A DNA stretch of 8,890 bases, taken from the NCBI GenBank assembly GCA_017860675.1, contig JAGDMV010000070.1, positions 1 through 8,890 on the forward strand, read 5' to 3'. This DNA is from Chloroflexota bacterium (lineage in GTDB: Bacteria > Chloroflexota > Limnocylindria > Limnocylindrales > CSP1-4). The position numbers and the translations under genes were made by a program. Every line of letters begins with the position of its first letter. The first letter of the stretch is position 1. This document shows, piece by piece, positions 1-6,929 of this stretch. The notes below the pieces were generated by a model. That model was not told where the DNA came from. It ran no database searches and saw only the letters and a program-made list of their open reading frames with translations.

Positions 1-1769
1 CGCCGGATCGCCAGCTCCCCGCCCGGCATCGGGGCGCGACCGAAGCGAGCCAGGCGCCGGTAGCCGCGCAGGTCGGCCAGCAGCAGCTCGCCGCCCCAGA
101 ACGTTCCGTCGTCGCCCATGCCCAGGCCGTCGTAGGCGACCCCCAGGAACGGCTCGACGAGGCCGTGCTCGGCCGCGGCCGAGACGACATGGGCGTGGTG
201 ATGCTGGACGCCGACCCGCCTCTCTGCCGGGAAGTGCGCCACCGCGTACTTGGTCGAGAGGTACTCGGGGTGCAGGTCGTGGGCGACGACCGCGGGCTCG
301 AGGGCGAGGAGCCGCGAGAGATGGGCCAGCCCATCGGTGAAGGCACGGTGCGTCGGCAGGTCCTCGAGGTCGCCGTTGTGCGGGGCGACGTGAGCGCGGG
401 CACCGCTTGCCAGGGTGAAGGTGTGCTTCAGCTCTGCCCCGACGGCCAGGATCGGCTCCGGCGCGGCCGCGGGGAGCGGCAGCGGCTCCGGGGCGTAGCC
501 GCGCCCCCGGCGGACGACCGACTCGCGGCCGGCCACGACCCGCGTGACCGAGTCGTCGTAGCGGGCCCTGATCTCGCGGTCGTGGACCAGGAACGAGTCG
601 GCGAGCCCGGCCAGGCGGGCGAGCGCATCGCCGTCGTCCGTCGCCAGCGGCTCGTCGGCCAGGTTGCCCGACGTCAGCACGATCGGCCGCCCGATCGCCG
701 CCAGCAGCAGGTGGTGGAGCGGCGTATAGGGCAGGAAGACACCCACCCGGCGGTTGCCGGCGGTGACGCCGGGGGCAAGCGAGACAGGGCCGCCACGCCG
801 GGCGCCGGTGCGCAGGGCGAGCAGCACGATCGGCCGTGCCGGTGCCGCCAGCAGGCGCTCCTCGGCCGCCGACACCCGGGCGATGGCGCGGGCCGCGGCG
901 ATGTCCGCGACCATCACCGCGAACGGCTTCGCCCAGCGCCGCTTCCGGTCGCGCAGCCGGGCGACGGCGGCCTCGTCCGTCGCGGCGCAGGCCAGGTGGT
1001 AGCCGCCGAGACCCTTGACGGCAACGATGCGGCCCGCCCGGAGGTCGGCGACGGCGGCCGAGAGGGCGTCCTCGCCGGTCGCCGTCGGGGCCGCGCCCCC
1101 GGTCGGCCGGTAGGCGAGGCGCGGACCGCAGTCCGGGCAGGCCACCGGCTCGGCGTGGAACCGTCGGTCGGCCGGGTCGCGGTACTCGGCCGCGCAGGCC
1201 GGGCAGAGGGGGAAGGCTCGCATCGTCGTCTCGGCCCGGTCGTAGGGCAGCTCGTCGATGATCGTCGCCCGCGGACCGCAGTTCGTGCAGTTGATGAACG
1301 GGTAGCGGTAGCGGCGGTCGGCCGGGTCGGCCAGCTCGGCAAGGCAGTCGTCGCAGGTGGCGATGTCGGGCGGGAAGAGCCGTTCGGCGGATGGCCCGGC
1401 GACGCTCTCGTCGATGACGAAGCGCGGCCCGATGGCGGTCAGCTCTGCGGCGAGGGCGTCGGCGAGGGCCGGGGGCAGCTGCCGGGCCGCGACCCGCTCC
1501 ACCCGGGCCCGCGGCGGTGCGTCTGTGCGCAGCCGGCGGACGAAGGCGTCGAGCGCGGCCGCGCTGCCGACGACCTCGACCTCGACCCGCCCGGCGGTGT
1601 TGCGCACCCGCCCGCCCAGGCCGAGCTCGGTCGCCAGCCGCCAGACGAACGGCCGGAATCCGACTCCCTGGACGACGCCGACGACGTCGAGCACGCGGAC
1701 GACGGCCTTGCTGCCGGCGCGACTGCCCGCCGGCCGAGGCGTGCCGCCGGCCCCGGTTCGTGGACTCAT
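1..1769 (-). CDS. hypF: HypF, carbamoyltransferase of [NiFe]-hydrogenase maturation (partial, C-terminus off the left edge)
   Basis: HypF uses carbamoyl phosphate and ATP to place a carbamoyl group on the C-terminal Cys of HypE, the first step in making the CN ligands of [NiFe]-hydrogenases; it is cytoplasmic. Reading the minus strand from ATG at 1769 gives about 589 codons without a stop. Visible domains: an acylphosphatase domain with GVVQGVGFRPF (residues 31-41; catalytic pair R39 and N57); two zinc fingers with the exact HypF spacing, C139-x2-C142-x18-C161-x2-C164, x24, C189-x2-C192-x18-C211-x2-C214; a YrdC-like domain (about 250-430, with KGLGGYHLACAATDE and SGNLADEPL); and the start of the Kae1-like domain with metal-binding HHHAH (523-527) and YDGLGMGDDGTFWGGE. 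Full-length HypF is about 750-800 residues, so roughly a quarter is missing. The start has no good Shine-Dalgarno (GAGGG abuts the ATG), but no other in-frame ATG or GTG lies near. It lies 127 bp after the peptidase-like gene on the same strand. Confidence 0.96.
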   Translation of the reverse strand, partial: MSPRTGAGGTPRPAGSRAGSKAVVRVLDVVGVVQGVGFRPFVWRLATELGLGGRVRNTAGRVEVEVVGSAAALDAFVRRLRTDAPPRARVERVAARQLPPALADALAAELTAIGPRFVIDESVAGPSAERLFPPDIATCDDCLAELADPADRRYRYPFINCTNCGPRATIIDELPYDRAETTMRAFPLCPACAAEYRDPADRRFHAEPVACPDCGPRLAYRPTGGAAPTATGEDALSAAVADLRAGRIVAVKGLGGYHLACAATDEAAVARLRDRKRRWAKPFAVMVADIAAARAIARVSAAEERLLAAPARPIVLLALRTGARRGGPVSLAPGVTAGNRRVGVFLPYTPLHHLLLAAIGRPIVLTSGNLADEPLATDDGDALARLAGLADSFLVHDREIRARYDDSVTRVVAGRESVVRRGRGYAPEPLPLPAAAPEPILAVGAELKHTFTLASGARAHVAPHNGDLEDLPTHRAFTDGLAHLSRLLALEPAVVAHDLHPEYLSTKYAVAHFPAERRVGVQHHHAHVVSAAAEHGLVEPFLGVAYDGLGMGDDGTFWGGELLLADLRGYRRLARFGRAPMPGGELAIR

Positions 1770-1801
1770 GCCCTCATTGAACAGTGGGCCGCCACGATCG
1801 G

Positions 1802-1818
1802 GCCGTGCCGACCGGCAC
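1802..1818 (-). promoter_or_regulatory. Small hairpin in the hypF leader
   Basis: GTGCC (1805-1809) and GGCAC (1814-1818) form a short perfect stem with a GACC-type loop, about 36-50 nt upstream of the hypF ATG on the transcribed strand. It is seen directly; any regulatory role is speculation. A TATCCT hexamer on the minus strand near 1843-1848 could be a -10 box for hypF, but I see no matching -35. Confidence 0.2.
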
Positions 1819-1855
1819 CTCCCCCGGGGCGGAAGGGCCCGAGGATAGCCTGCCG

Positions 1856-1886
1856 CCGTCCGGCCGCCCCGCAACCGCCCGGACGG
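1856..1886 (-). terminator. Stem-loop after the peptidase-like gene, possible terminator
   Basis: CCGTCCGG (1856-1863) and CCGGACGG (1879-1886) make a perfect 8-bp stem with a 15-nt loop, starting 10 nt past the stop codon of the upstream minus-strand gene (1897). No U-run follows on the minus strand, so it is not a classical intrinsic terminator. It could attenuate read-through into hypF or protect the 3' end of the message. Confidence 0.35.
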
Positions 1887-1896
1887 ACGGACCGGT

Positions 1897-2757
1897 TCAG
1901 GGCCGCCAGGTCGCCGCCGTCATCGAAAGGTTGCCGACCACGCTCCGGTAGTAGTAGCCGGGCCGGTACGGATCGAGCCAGCCGGTGGCCCCGGGCGTGC
2001 GCACCGACACGAGCGAGCGGCGGTACGTGTACGTCCGGTAGGGGCTGCTCCAGAAGATCTTCGACATCGTCGAGCTGCCCGTGAACAGCGACCGGATGAT
2101 GTGCGAGGCCTTGCCCCGCACCTCGGCGAAGACGACCTTCGCGCCCGCCCGAAGGAAGCCGGCGCCGAAGTTGTCGACGCGCTTCCGGGCCACGGTCAGG
2201 GTGGGCAGGGCCCGGCCGGGCTCGGAGTTGCCGGCCGTGTAGCAGGCGTGGTTGAGGATCACGACGGCGTTCGGCGCCAGCCGGATGTAGCTCCGGACGT
2301 AGTACTCGCCGTAGTAGGCGGTCCTCGTGTTGCCGCTGCCCGCGTACGGGTTGAGCCCGAACCCGTCCACCTTCTTCGGCTCGAGCGTCGTGTGGTAGGG
2401 ATTGGGATAGCCGTTGCCATGGCCGAGGTAGATCAGCAGGTTCGCTCCCTGCGCCGCCGAGCGCACCCGGCTCCAGGTGGCGTTGGGGGTGTAGACCTCG
2501 ACCACGGTCGCGCCGTACGAGCGGGCGAGCGAGGCGTACGAACGGGCATCGGCGAGGTACGTGCTCGTCGCCGAGCCGGCAGGGCCGACGACGATCGTGA
2601 CCTTGATCCCGGCGGCGGATGCCGGGGCGGGGGCGGCGGCAAGGCTGCCGGCCGCGAGCAGCGCTGCGAGGAGGGCGACGAGGAAGCCGCGCTGCGGTGC
2701 TCTCGTCGTGACCCGGTCGACGGCCACCCGTTGGGTGACGGGTCGGTCGAACGACAT
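1897..2757 (-). CDS. Secreted protein with GHGN and NHACYTAGNSEPG motifs; putative caspase-like (clan CD) cysteine peptidase
   Basis: A 286-residue protein that I do not recognise as a characterised enzyme. A Sec signal peptide is clear: basic residues (RAPQR, 19-23), a hydrophobic core (about 24-42) and an ASA-AG cleavage site near residue 48, so it should act outside the membrane. The mature part opens with a beta strand (KVTIVVGPAG), then a Rossmann-like alternation, then LLIYLGHGNGYPNPYH (H113) and VVILNHACYTAGNSEPG (C172). C172 is the only Cys in the protein. A His after one hydrophobic strand and a Cys after the next is the arrangement of the clan CD catalytic dyad (caspases, gingipains, CHAT). 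I recall similar uncharacterised proteins in Chloroflexota and Actinobacteria with the same GHGNG and NSEPG blocks. The C-terminal third is rich in Tyr, Arg and Ser. The start at 2757 is chosen because AGGAAGGAG lies 4 nt upstream and the signal peptide follows; the open frame continues to 2946 but that part looks non-coding. Peptidase activity is inference. Confidence 0.8.
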   Translation of the reverse strand: MSFDRPVTQRVAVDRVTTRAPQRGFLVALLAALLAAGSLAAAPAPASAAGIKVTIVVGPAGSATSTYLADARSYASLARSYGATVVEVYTPNATWSRVRSAAQGANLLIYLGHGNGYPNPYHTTLEPKKVDGFGLNPYAGSGNTRTAYYGEYYVRSYIRLAPNAVVILNHACYTAGNSEPGRALPTLTVARKRVDNFGAGFLRAGAKVVFAEVRGKASHIIRSLFTGSSTMSKIFWSSPYRTYTYRRSLVSVRTPGATGWLDPYRPGYYYRSVVGNLSMTAATWRP

Positions 2758-2761
2758 GACG

Positions 2762-2770
2762 CTCCTTCCT
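2762..2770 (-). promoter_or_regulatory. Ribosome binding site fixing the start at 2757
   Basis: AGGAAGGAG on the minus strand ends 4 nt before ATG at 2757-2755. It decides for this start over the upstream in-frame ATG at 2946, which has no such site and would bury the signal peptide. Confidence 0.75.
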
Positions 2771-2779
2771 ACCAGAGCA

Positions 2780-2795
2780 CCACGGAATGCCGTGG
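2780..2795 (-). promoter_or_regulatory. 5'-UTR hairpin just upstream of the ribosome binding site
   Basis: CCACGG (2780-2785), AATG loop, CCGTGG (2790-2795): a perfect 6-bp stem with a 4-nt loop, 9 nt before the Shine-Dalgarno sequence of the peptidase-like gene. A second near-perfect palindrome, ACACCGGTGT, sits at 2812-2821. Together they suggest a folded leader on that message. I could not match it to a known riboswitch class. Confidence 0.35.
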
Positions 2796-2935
2796 CGACG
2801 ATGGGATGCGGACACCGGTGTTCGTCGGGCATGTCCGTCGGGCGACGGGTCACCTGGGGGGCCGGTGTGTCCCACCCGGGTGCGCGTCTACCTTGCCGCA
2901 AATCGCGCCGCTCGTCCACCCGTCGGGTGCGCCTA

Positions 2936-2979
2936 CGCACCGTCACCTGCGCCTGGCCAGGCGCACCGTCACCTGCGCC
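2936..2979. repeat. 18-nt direct repeat (period 26) flanking an 18-bp palindrome
   Basis: CGCACCGTCACCTGCGCC occurs at 2936-2953 and again, perfectly, at 2962-2979. The junction between the copies forms the perfect palindrome TGCGCCTGGCCAGGCGCA at 2948-2965. A 26-bp period is about two and a half helical turns, so the two copies face nearly opposite sides of the DNA. A dimeric or paired regulator site is a plausible reading. Confidence 0.6.
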
Positions 2980-3086
2980 GCATCGCTCCCGTCTTACGGG
3001 CCGGGCGGCCCTTGCCCAGCGGCCGTCCGTGGACGCACCCTGTGATTGGCCCGGCCGGCACCCCTGCCGGCCCCAGCGAACGTCGT

Positions 3087-3091
3087 GGAGG
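3087..3091 (+). promoter_or_regulatory. Ribosome binding site fixing the start at 3099
   Basis: GGAGG lies 7 nt upstream of ATG at 3099 and picks this start over the in-frame ATG far upstream at 2787, which lies inside the repeat-rich spacer. Confidence 0.75.
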
Positions 3092-3098
3092 TCGCACG

Positions 3099-3566
3099 AT
3101 GAGCGTGCATCCCGCGCCGCAGCGCCCCGCCACCCTCGTCTGGATCGATGCGCAGGAGGCGCTCGTCCTCCGCTGGCGATCCGGCGCCGAGGTCACCCGC
3201 CTCGTGTCCGAGGTGCCGCCGCGCCGCCGCGCGGTAGGCGGCGACCGTCGGGACCCGACGATCCGGGCGGGTGGCGGCGGCGTCGCCGACGACCAGGTCG
3301 AGCGTCACCGCCGGGCCCACCTCGAGCGGTTCGTGCGGGAGGTGGCGGCGCTGGTGCCGCCCGACGATCGGGCGGTGATCATCGGCCCGGGCACCGTCAG
3401 GGAACGGCTGGCCGGCGAGCTGTCGGCCGGCGACAGGCGTCACGGCCGCCAGCGGCCAGTGGAGGTGGAGCCGGCGGGGCGCATGACCGAGCCCCAGCTC
3501 GTGGCCCGCCTGCGCCAGCTGCAGGGCACGGCGGCGCCGCGGCGCGCCCCGTCCGGGCCGCGCTGA
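3099..3566 (+). CDS. Small protein resembling eRF1 domain 3 / 'translational machinery' proteins
   Basis: A 155-residue soluble protein, no signal peptide or membrane span. The plan resembles small bacterial proteins annotated as translational machinery or eRF1-domain-3-like (archaeo-eukaryotic release factor family): TLVWIDAQEALVLRW at the N-terminus (residues 12-26), a charged middle segment ending in a His near 70, then LERFVREVAAL and RAVIIGPGTVRERLAGEL (about 75-108), and a C-terminal MTEPQLVARLRQL (129-141). In that family the first block is a beta strand with a WID..EA pattern, and the GPG motif ends the central strand before a helix. I see no GGQ peptide-release motif, so it would not be a complete release factor. 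Residues 40-62 are an Arg/Gly-rich insert and the last 13 are Pro/Arg-rich. The match is from memory of the pattern. It could be co-transcribed with the kor genes 214 bp downstream. A ribosome-linked or stress role is conceivable but unproven. Confidence 0.65.
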   Translation: MSVHPAPQRPATLVWIDAQEALVLRWRSGAEVTRLVSEVPPRRRAVGGDRRDPTIRAGGGGVADDQVERHRRAHLERFVREVAALVPPDDRAVIIGPGTVRERLAGELSAGDRRHGRQRPVEVEPAGRMTEPQLVARLRQLQGTAAPRRAPSGPR

Positions 3567-3780
3567 TGCACCTCCGGCAGCGGCCCCCCCGACCTGCCGC
3601 GTGGCCGTGCCATTCGGCCCGGGCCACCCGGCCCGGCCGAAACCAAATCGCAACCTTCGGCACTGGCGACGGGTCCGACCCGGATGGACGCTCGGCCCGG
3701 TGCCGCCGGGCACCTGCCTCGGCACCGGGCACGCTGGCCGGGTCGAATCCGGCCCCGGCAGGGCCACAGGGGAGGAAGCG
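3567..3780 (+). promoter_or_regulatory. Leader upstream of korD with competing hairpins
   Basis: This 214-bp stretch has no supported gene. The only AT-richer patch is near 3641-3660 and I find no TAnnnT hexamer, so a standard -10 is not visible and kor may be read from further upstream. Near the 3' end are an 11-bp inverted repeat, GCCCGGTGCCG (3695-3705) with CGGCACCGGGC (3720-3730); a hairpin that shares its left arm, GGTGCC-GCCG-GGCACC (3699-3714); and a third, GGCCGG (3736-3741) with CCGGCC (3749-3754). The first two cannot form together. That is the look of an attenuator or leader switch, but GC-rich DNA produces such pairs readily. Confidence 0.4.
3769..3778 (+). promoter_or_regulatory. 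Strong ribosome binding site of korD
   Basis: GGGGAGGAAG lies directly before ATG 3781 (GGAGG core 5 nt away). It decides for ATG 3781 rather than the in-frame start at 3601, whose extra 60 codons look like leader DNA. It is the best Shine-Dalgarno of the cluster, consistent with korD being the first translated subunit. Confidence 0.8.
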
Positions 3781-4077
3781 ATGATCGCGACCCAGCCGGC
3801 GGCCACGCTGTCTCCCACGGAGCCGGCCGGCCCACTCGCCGAGGCCGACTGGCGGCCTGTTCTCGTCCTGAGCGATCGCTGCAAGGGCTGCGGCCTGTGC
3901 GTCGCCGCCTGCCCCAAGGACGGACTGGCCCTCGAGGAGCGCGTCGTCAACGTGCAGGGCTACCACCCGGTCAGGCTCGTCAACCCGCAGGCCTGCACCA
4001 GCTGCGCGATCTGCGCCCGCGTCTGCCCCGACTGCGCCCTGGTCGTGCTGGCCCTGCCGAAGGGGGCCCGGCGGTGA
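3781..4077 (+). CDS. korD: 2x[4Fe-4S] ferredoxin-type delta subunit of 2-oxoacid:ferredoxin oxidoreductase
   Basis: A 98-residue bacterial-type ferredoxin that shuttles electrons from the KorAB core to free ferredoxin. Two complete CxxCxxCxxxCP motifs are present: C34-C37-C40-C44-P and C72-C75-C78-C82-P, each binding one cluster together (in the usual crossed manner) with the partner's fourth Cys. An extra C85 follows the second motif. The first ~27 residues are a Pro/Ala-rich tail before the fold ([14 protein letters not shown]), and [14 protein letters not shown] between the clusters matches the delta subunits of the KOR/VOR families. The stop overlaps the GTG start of korA (GTGA, 4074-4077), so the two are translationally coupled. 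Substrate cannot be read from this subunit. Confidence 0.92.
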   Translation: MIATQPAATLSPTEPAGPLAEADWRPVLVLSDRCKGCGLCVAACPKDGLALEERVVNVQGYHPVRLVNPQACTSCAICARVCPDCALVVLALPKGARR

Positions 4078-5263
4078 CGGCAGTCCGGCCCCCGGAGGCG
4101 GATCTGGTTGTGGCCGACACCGCCGTCCAGCCCTCCGCGCCGCCCGTGCCGCCGGCTGCCACCGCCGTCCGTCCTCGCGCGCGCCCGAGGCCGGCCGCCC
4201 CGCGGCGCATCCTGATGAAGGGCAACGAGGCGATGGCCGAGGCGGCCATCCGGGCCGGCTGCGACGCCTACTTCGGCTATCCGATCACGCCCCAGGCCGA
4301 GCTCCTGGAGTGGATGGCCCGGCGCATGCCCGAGGAAGGCCGGGCCTTCGTCCAGGCCGAGTCGGAGCTGGGCGCCATCAACATGGCCTACGGGGCGGCC
4401 GCGGCCGGCGCTCGCGTCCTGGTCAGCTCGTCCTCCCCGGGCATCAGCCTGATGGCCGAGGCGATGAGCTACATGGCGGGGGCCGAGGTCCCGGTCGTGC
4501 TGATCAACGTGATGCGGGGCGGCCCTGGCCTGGGCAGCATCGGGCCGTCGCAGGCGGACTACTTCCAGGCCGTCAAGGGCCACGGGCATGGTGACTACCG
4601 GACGCCGGTCCTGGCGCCCTCGTCGATCAACGAGGCGGTCGAGCTCGTGGCCGACGCCTTCGAGCTGGCCGAGCGCTACCGGACCCCGGTGATGATCCTC
4701 GTCGACGGGATCCTCGGCCAGGCGATGGAGCCGGTCTCGGCCAGCTTCCGCATGCCGGAGCGACGCGGCGCCGAGTGGGTGCTCGGCGGGGCAGACGGGC
4801 GCCCGCCACGGGTGGTGAAGTCGCTGCACCTCAAGCCCGAGGCACTCGAGCAGCACAACCTCGACCTTCAGGCCAAGTTCGGCCGCATCGAAGCCCGCGA
4901 GGTGCGCTGGGCCGGCGAGCGCCTCGACGACGCCGACCTCGTGATCGTGGCCTACGGCACCTCGGCCCGGGTCGCCCGGACCGCGGTCGCGCGGGCGCGC
5001 GAGGCCGGGCTCGCCGTCGGCCTCTTCCGGCCGATCACCCTCTGGCCGTTCCCGACGGCCGCTCTGGCCGACCTCGCCGCCCGGGTCCGGGGCTTCCTGG
5101 TGGTCGAGCTCTCGGCCGGCCAGATGGTCGAGGACGTGCGCCTCGCCGTGAGCGGCCGCCGGCCGGTGACCTTCCGGGGCCGGATGGGCGGCATGGTCCC
5201 GACGCCCGGCGAGGTGGTCGACGCGATCCGGGAGCTGGACGGGCTGGCGGCGGGGGGGTCGCG

Positions 5264-5267
<4 letters not shown>
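4074..5267 (+). CDS. korA: 2-oxoacid:ferredoxin oxidoreductase alpha subunit (KorA/VorB type)
   Basis: The alpha subunit supplies the pyrimidine-binding domain of the thiamine diphosphate site and the 2-oxoacid pocket. GTG at 4074 is chosen because AGGGGG (4061-4066) precedes it by 7 nt and it overlaps the korD stop; 397 residues. Homology begins near residue 45: [20 protein letters not shown], then YPITP (69-73, the conserved Thr loop), [56 protein letters not shown] and a C-terminal domain (from about 300) with the [14 protein letters not shown] strand-helix of the transketolase-C fold. This is the VorB-like family (annotated 3-methyl-2-oxobutanoate dehydrogenase subunit VorB), also used for KOR alpha; the substrate (2-oxoglutarate or branched-chain 2-oxoacid) cannot be decided. 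Odd: residues 1-44 are a Pro/Ala/Arg-rich extension; family members usually start near M48, which here has no ribosome binding site. It ends in a G7 run overlapping korB (ATGA). Confidence 0.94.
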
Positions 5268-6118
<851 letters not shown>

Positions 6119-6120
6119 CC

Positions 6121-6729
6121 GTGGAACGCTCGGTCATCTTCGCCGGCTTCGGCGGCCAGGGCATCCTGTTCGCCGGCAAGGTGCTGGCCCGGGCGGCCAT
6201 GGACGAGGGCCTGGAGGTCTTCTGGATCCCCTCGTACGGGCCGGAGATGCGGGGCGGCACCGCCTCGTCGACGGTCATCATCGGCGACGGGCCGATCGGC
6301 TCCCCGATCGTCGACCAGGCGGACGCAGCCGTCGTCCTCAACCCGCCGTCGCACGCCAAGTACGCCTCCCACGTCGCTCCGGGCGGGCTCCTCGTGGTGA
6401 ACGAGACGCTCGTGCTGGAGCCCACCGGCCGGACCGACATCACCGAGCTGCGGATCCCCTGCACGCGCCTCGCCCGCGACGCGGGCGACGACTCGCTGGT
6501 GAGCGTCGTCGCGCTCGGAGCCCTTGTCGGCCGGCTGCGGCTGGTCCGGGTCGAGTCCGCCCGCCAGGCGATTCGCGACACGGTCGGCATGAAGCGGCCC
6601 CAGGTGCTCGCCGCCGACCTTGCCGCCTTTGCCAGCGGCTATCGCGTGGGATCCCGGACCCACGGGCCGAGCCCCGACCAGGAGATCGTCCGGACACGTG
6701 TCCACCACCGGGTGGGGGTGCCCCGGTGA
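6121..6729 (+). CDS. korC: 2-oxoacid:ferredoxin oxidoreductase gamma subunit
   Basis: The 202-residue gamma subunit is the domain that covers the alpha/beta core in four-subunit OFORs (PFOR domain III equivalent). Signature blocks: VIFAGFGGQGILFAGKVLA (5-23), WIPSYGPEMRGGTASSTVII (35-54) and GSPIVDQADAAVVLNPPSH, plus the AGDDSLVSVVALGALVG helix and a MKRPQVLAADLAAFASGY end. The start is GTG at 6121, two nt after the korB stop, with no good Shine-Dalgarno of its own, so it probably depends on termination-reinitiation from korB. This completes a D-A-B-C order. The last ~25 residues (SRTHGPS onward) are polar, basic and probably disordered. Its stop overlaps the GTG of a small ORF (GTGA, 6726-6729). 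Confidence 0.95.
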   Translation: MERSVIFAGFGGQGILFAGKVLARAAMDEGLEVFWIPSYGPEMRGGTASSTVIIGDGPIGSPIVDQADAAVVLNPPSHAKYASHVAPGGLLVVNETLVLEPTGRTDITELRIPCTRLARDAGDDSLVSVVALGALVGRLRLVRVESARQAIRDTVGMKRPQVLAADLAAFASGYRVGSRTHGPSPDQEIVRTRVHHRVGVPR

Positions 6730-6848
6730 GCCGCCGCCAGCTGCGCTGGACGCTGGCGATCGCCGCTATCTCGATCGAGGTCGGGCTCGCGCTCTGGTTC
6801 TACGTCCTGCGCCCACGGCTCTGCCGCGATCACCGGGCTCGCAGCTGA
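6726..6848 (+). CDS. Small single-span membrane protein overlapping korC
   Basis: A 40-codon ORF starting with GTG, overlapping the korC stop by GTGA exactly as korA overlaps korD. The protein begins MSRRQLRWTLAIAAISIEVG and goes on to LALWFYVLRPRLC, ending RDHRARS: a positive N-terminus, one hydrophobic segment (about residues 8-28) and a basic C-terminus. Nearly all third codon positions are G or C, as in the flanking genes. I do not recognise it. The coupling suggests it is made with the oxidoreductase, possibly as a membrane anchor or partner, but that is a guess; an 81-bp gap then leads to the lipoprotein gene. Chance is not excluded in so GC-rich a region. Confidence 0.5.
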   Translation: MSRRQLRWTLAIAAISIEVGLALWFYVLRPRLCRDHRARS

Positions 6849-6914
6849 CTGTCCGTTACCACCCCAACGTCGCGATCGGGTCGCGCCCGGGCCGTGGTTG
6901 CCACAGGCCCGAGG

Positions 6915-6929
6915 TATACGCTTGAAGCC
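6915..6929 (+). promoter_or_regulatory. -10-like element suggesting a leaderless message
   Basis: TATACG (6915-6920), the best -10-like hexamer in this stretch, ends 9 nt before ATG 6930. Transcription starting the usual 6-8 nt after a -10 box would put the 5' end at or a few bases before the start codon, and there is no properly spaced Shine-Dalgarno (GAGG at 6911-6914 is 15 nt away). TTGCCA (6898-6903) resembles a -35 box but is only 11 nt upstream, so the -35 part is unsupported. Confidence 0.45.

Larger units (their letters stand above)
2758..3098. promoter_or_regulatory. Divergent intergenic region rich in palindromes and direct repeats
   Basis: This 341-bp spacer separates the minus-strand peptidase-like gene from the plus-strand eRF1-like gene, so it must hold promoters for both unless transcription enters from further away. 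Seen directly: palindromes CACCCGGGTG (2873-2882), CACCCGTCGGGTG (2917-2929) and TGCGCCTGGCCAGGCGCA (2948-2965); an 18-nt direct repeat at 2936-2953 and 2962-2979; the octamer GTCACCTG at 2849-2856, 2943-2950 and 2969-2976; and a small CCCGT-CTT-ACGGG hairpin at 2988-3000. I see no convincing -35/-10 pair on either strand. The density of symmetric elements suggests operator sites. Confidence 0.5.

Noticed and set aside
165..2084. 639-codon open frame on the plus strand
   Set aside because: It lies antisense to hypF, whose zinc-finger spacing and catalytic motifs are exact. The plus-strand translation is Arg/Gly/Asp-rich with no motif; long antisense frames are expected at this GC content.
1766..2875. 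369-codon minus-strand frame overlapping the peptidase-like gene
   Set aside because: It is a second frame of the same strand, Arg/Pro-rich, without domains, while the frame ending at 1897 has a ribosome binding site, signal peptide and motifs.
2758..2960. c-di-AMP or c-di-GMP riboswitch upstream of the exported protein
   Set aside because: Such switches often precede secreted wall enzymes, but I could not find the conserved core nucleotides of either class on the minus strand.
2936..2979. CRISPR array
   Set aside because: Only two short copies with an 8-nt gap; repeat and spacer sizes do not fit an array.
3397..3966. Minus-strand frames across the korD leader (also 2994-3950)
   Set aside because: Shadows of the eRF1-like gene and leader; no motif, no ribosome binding site, and they cross the strong korD start.
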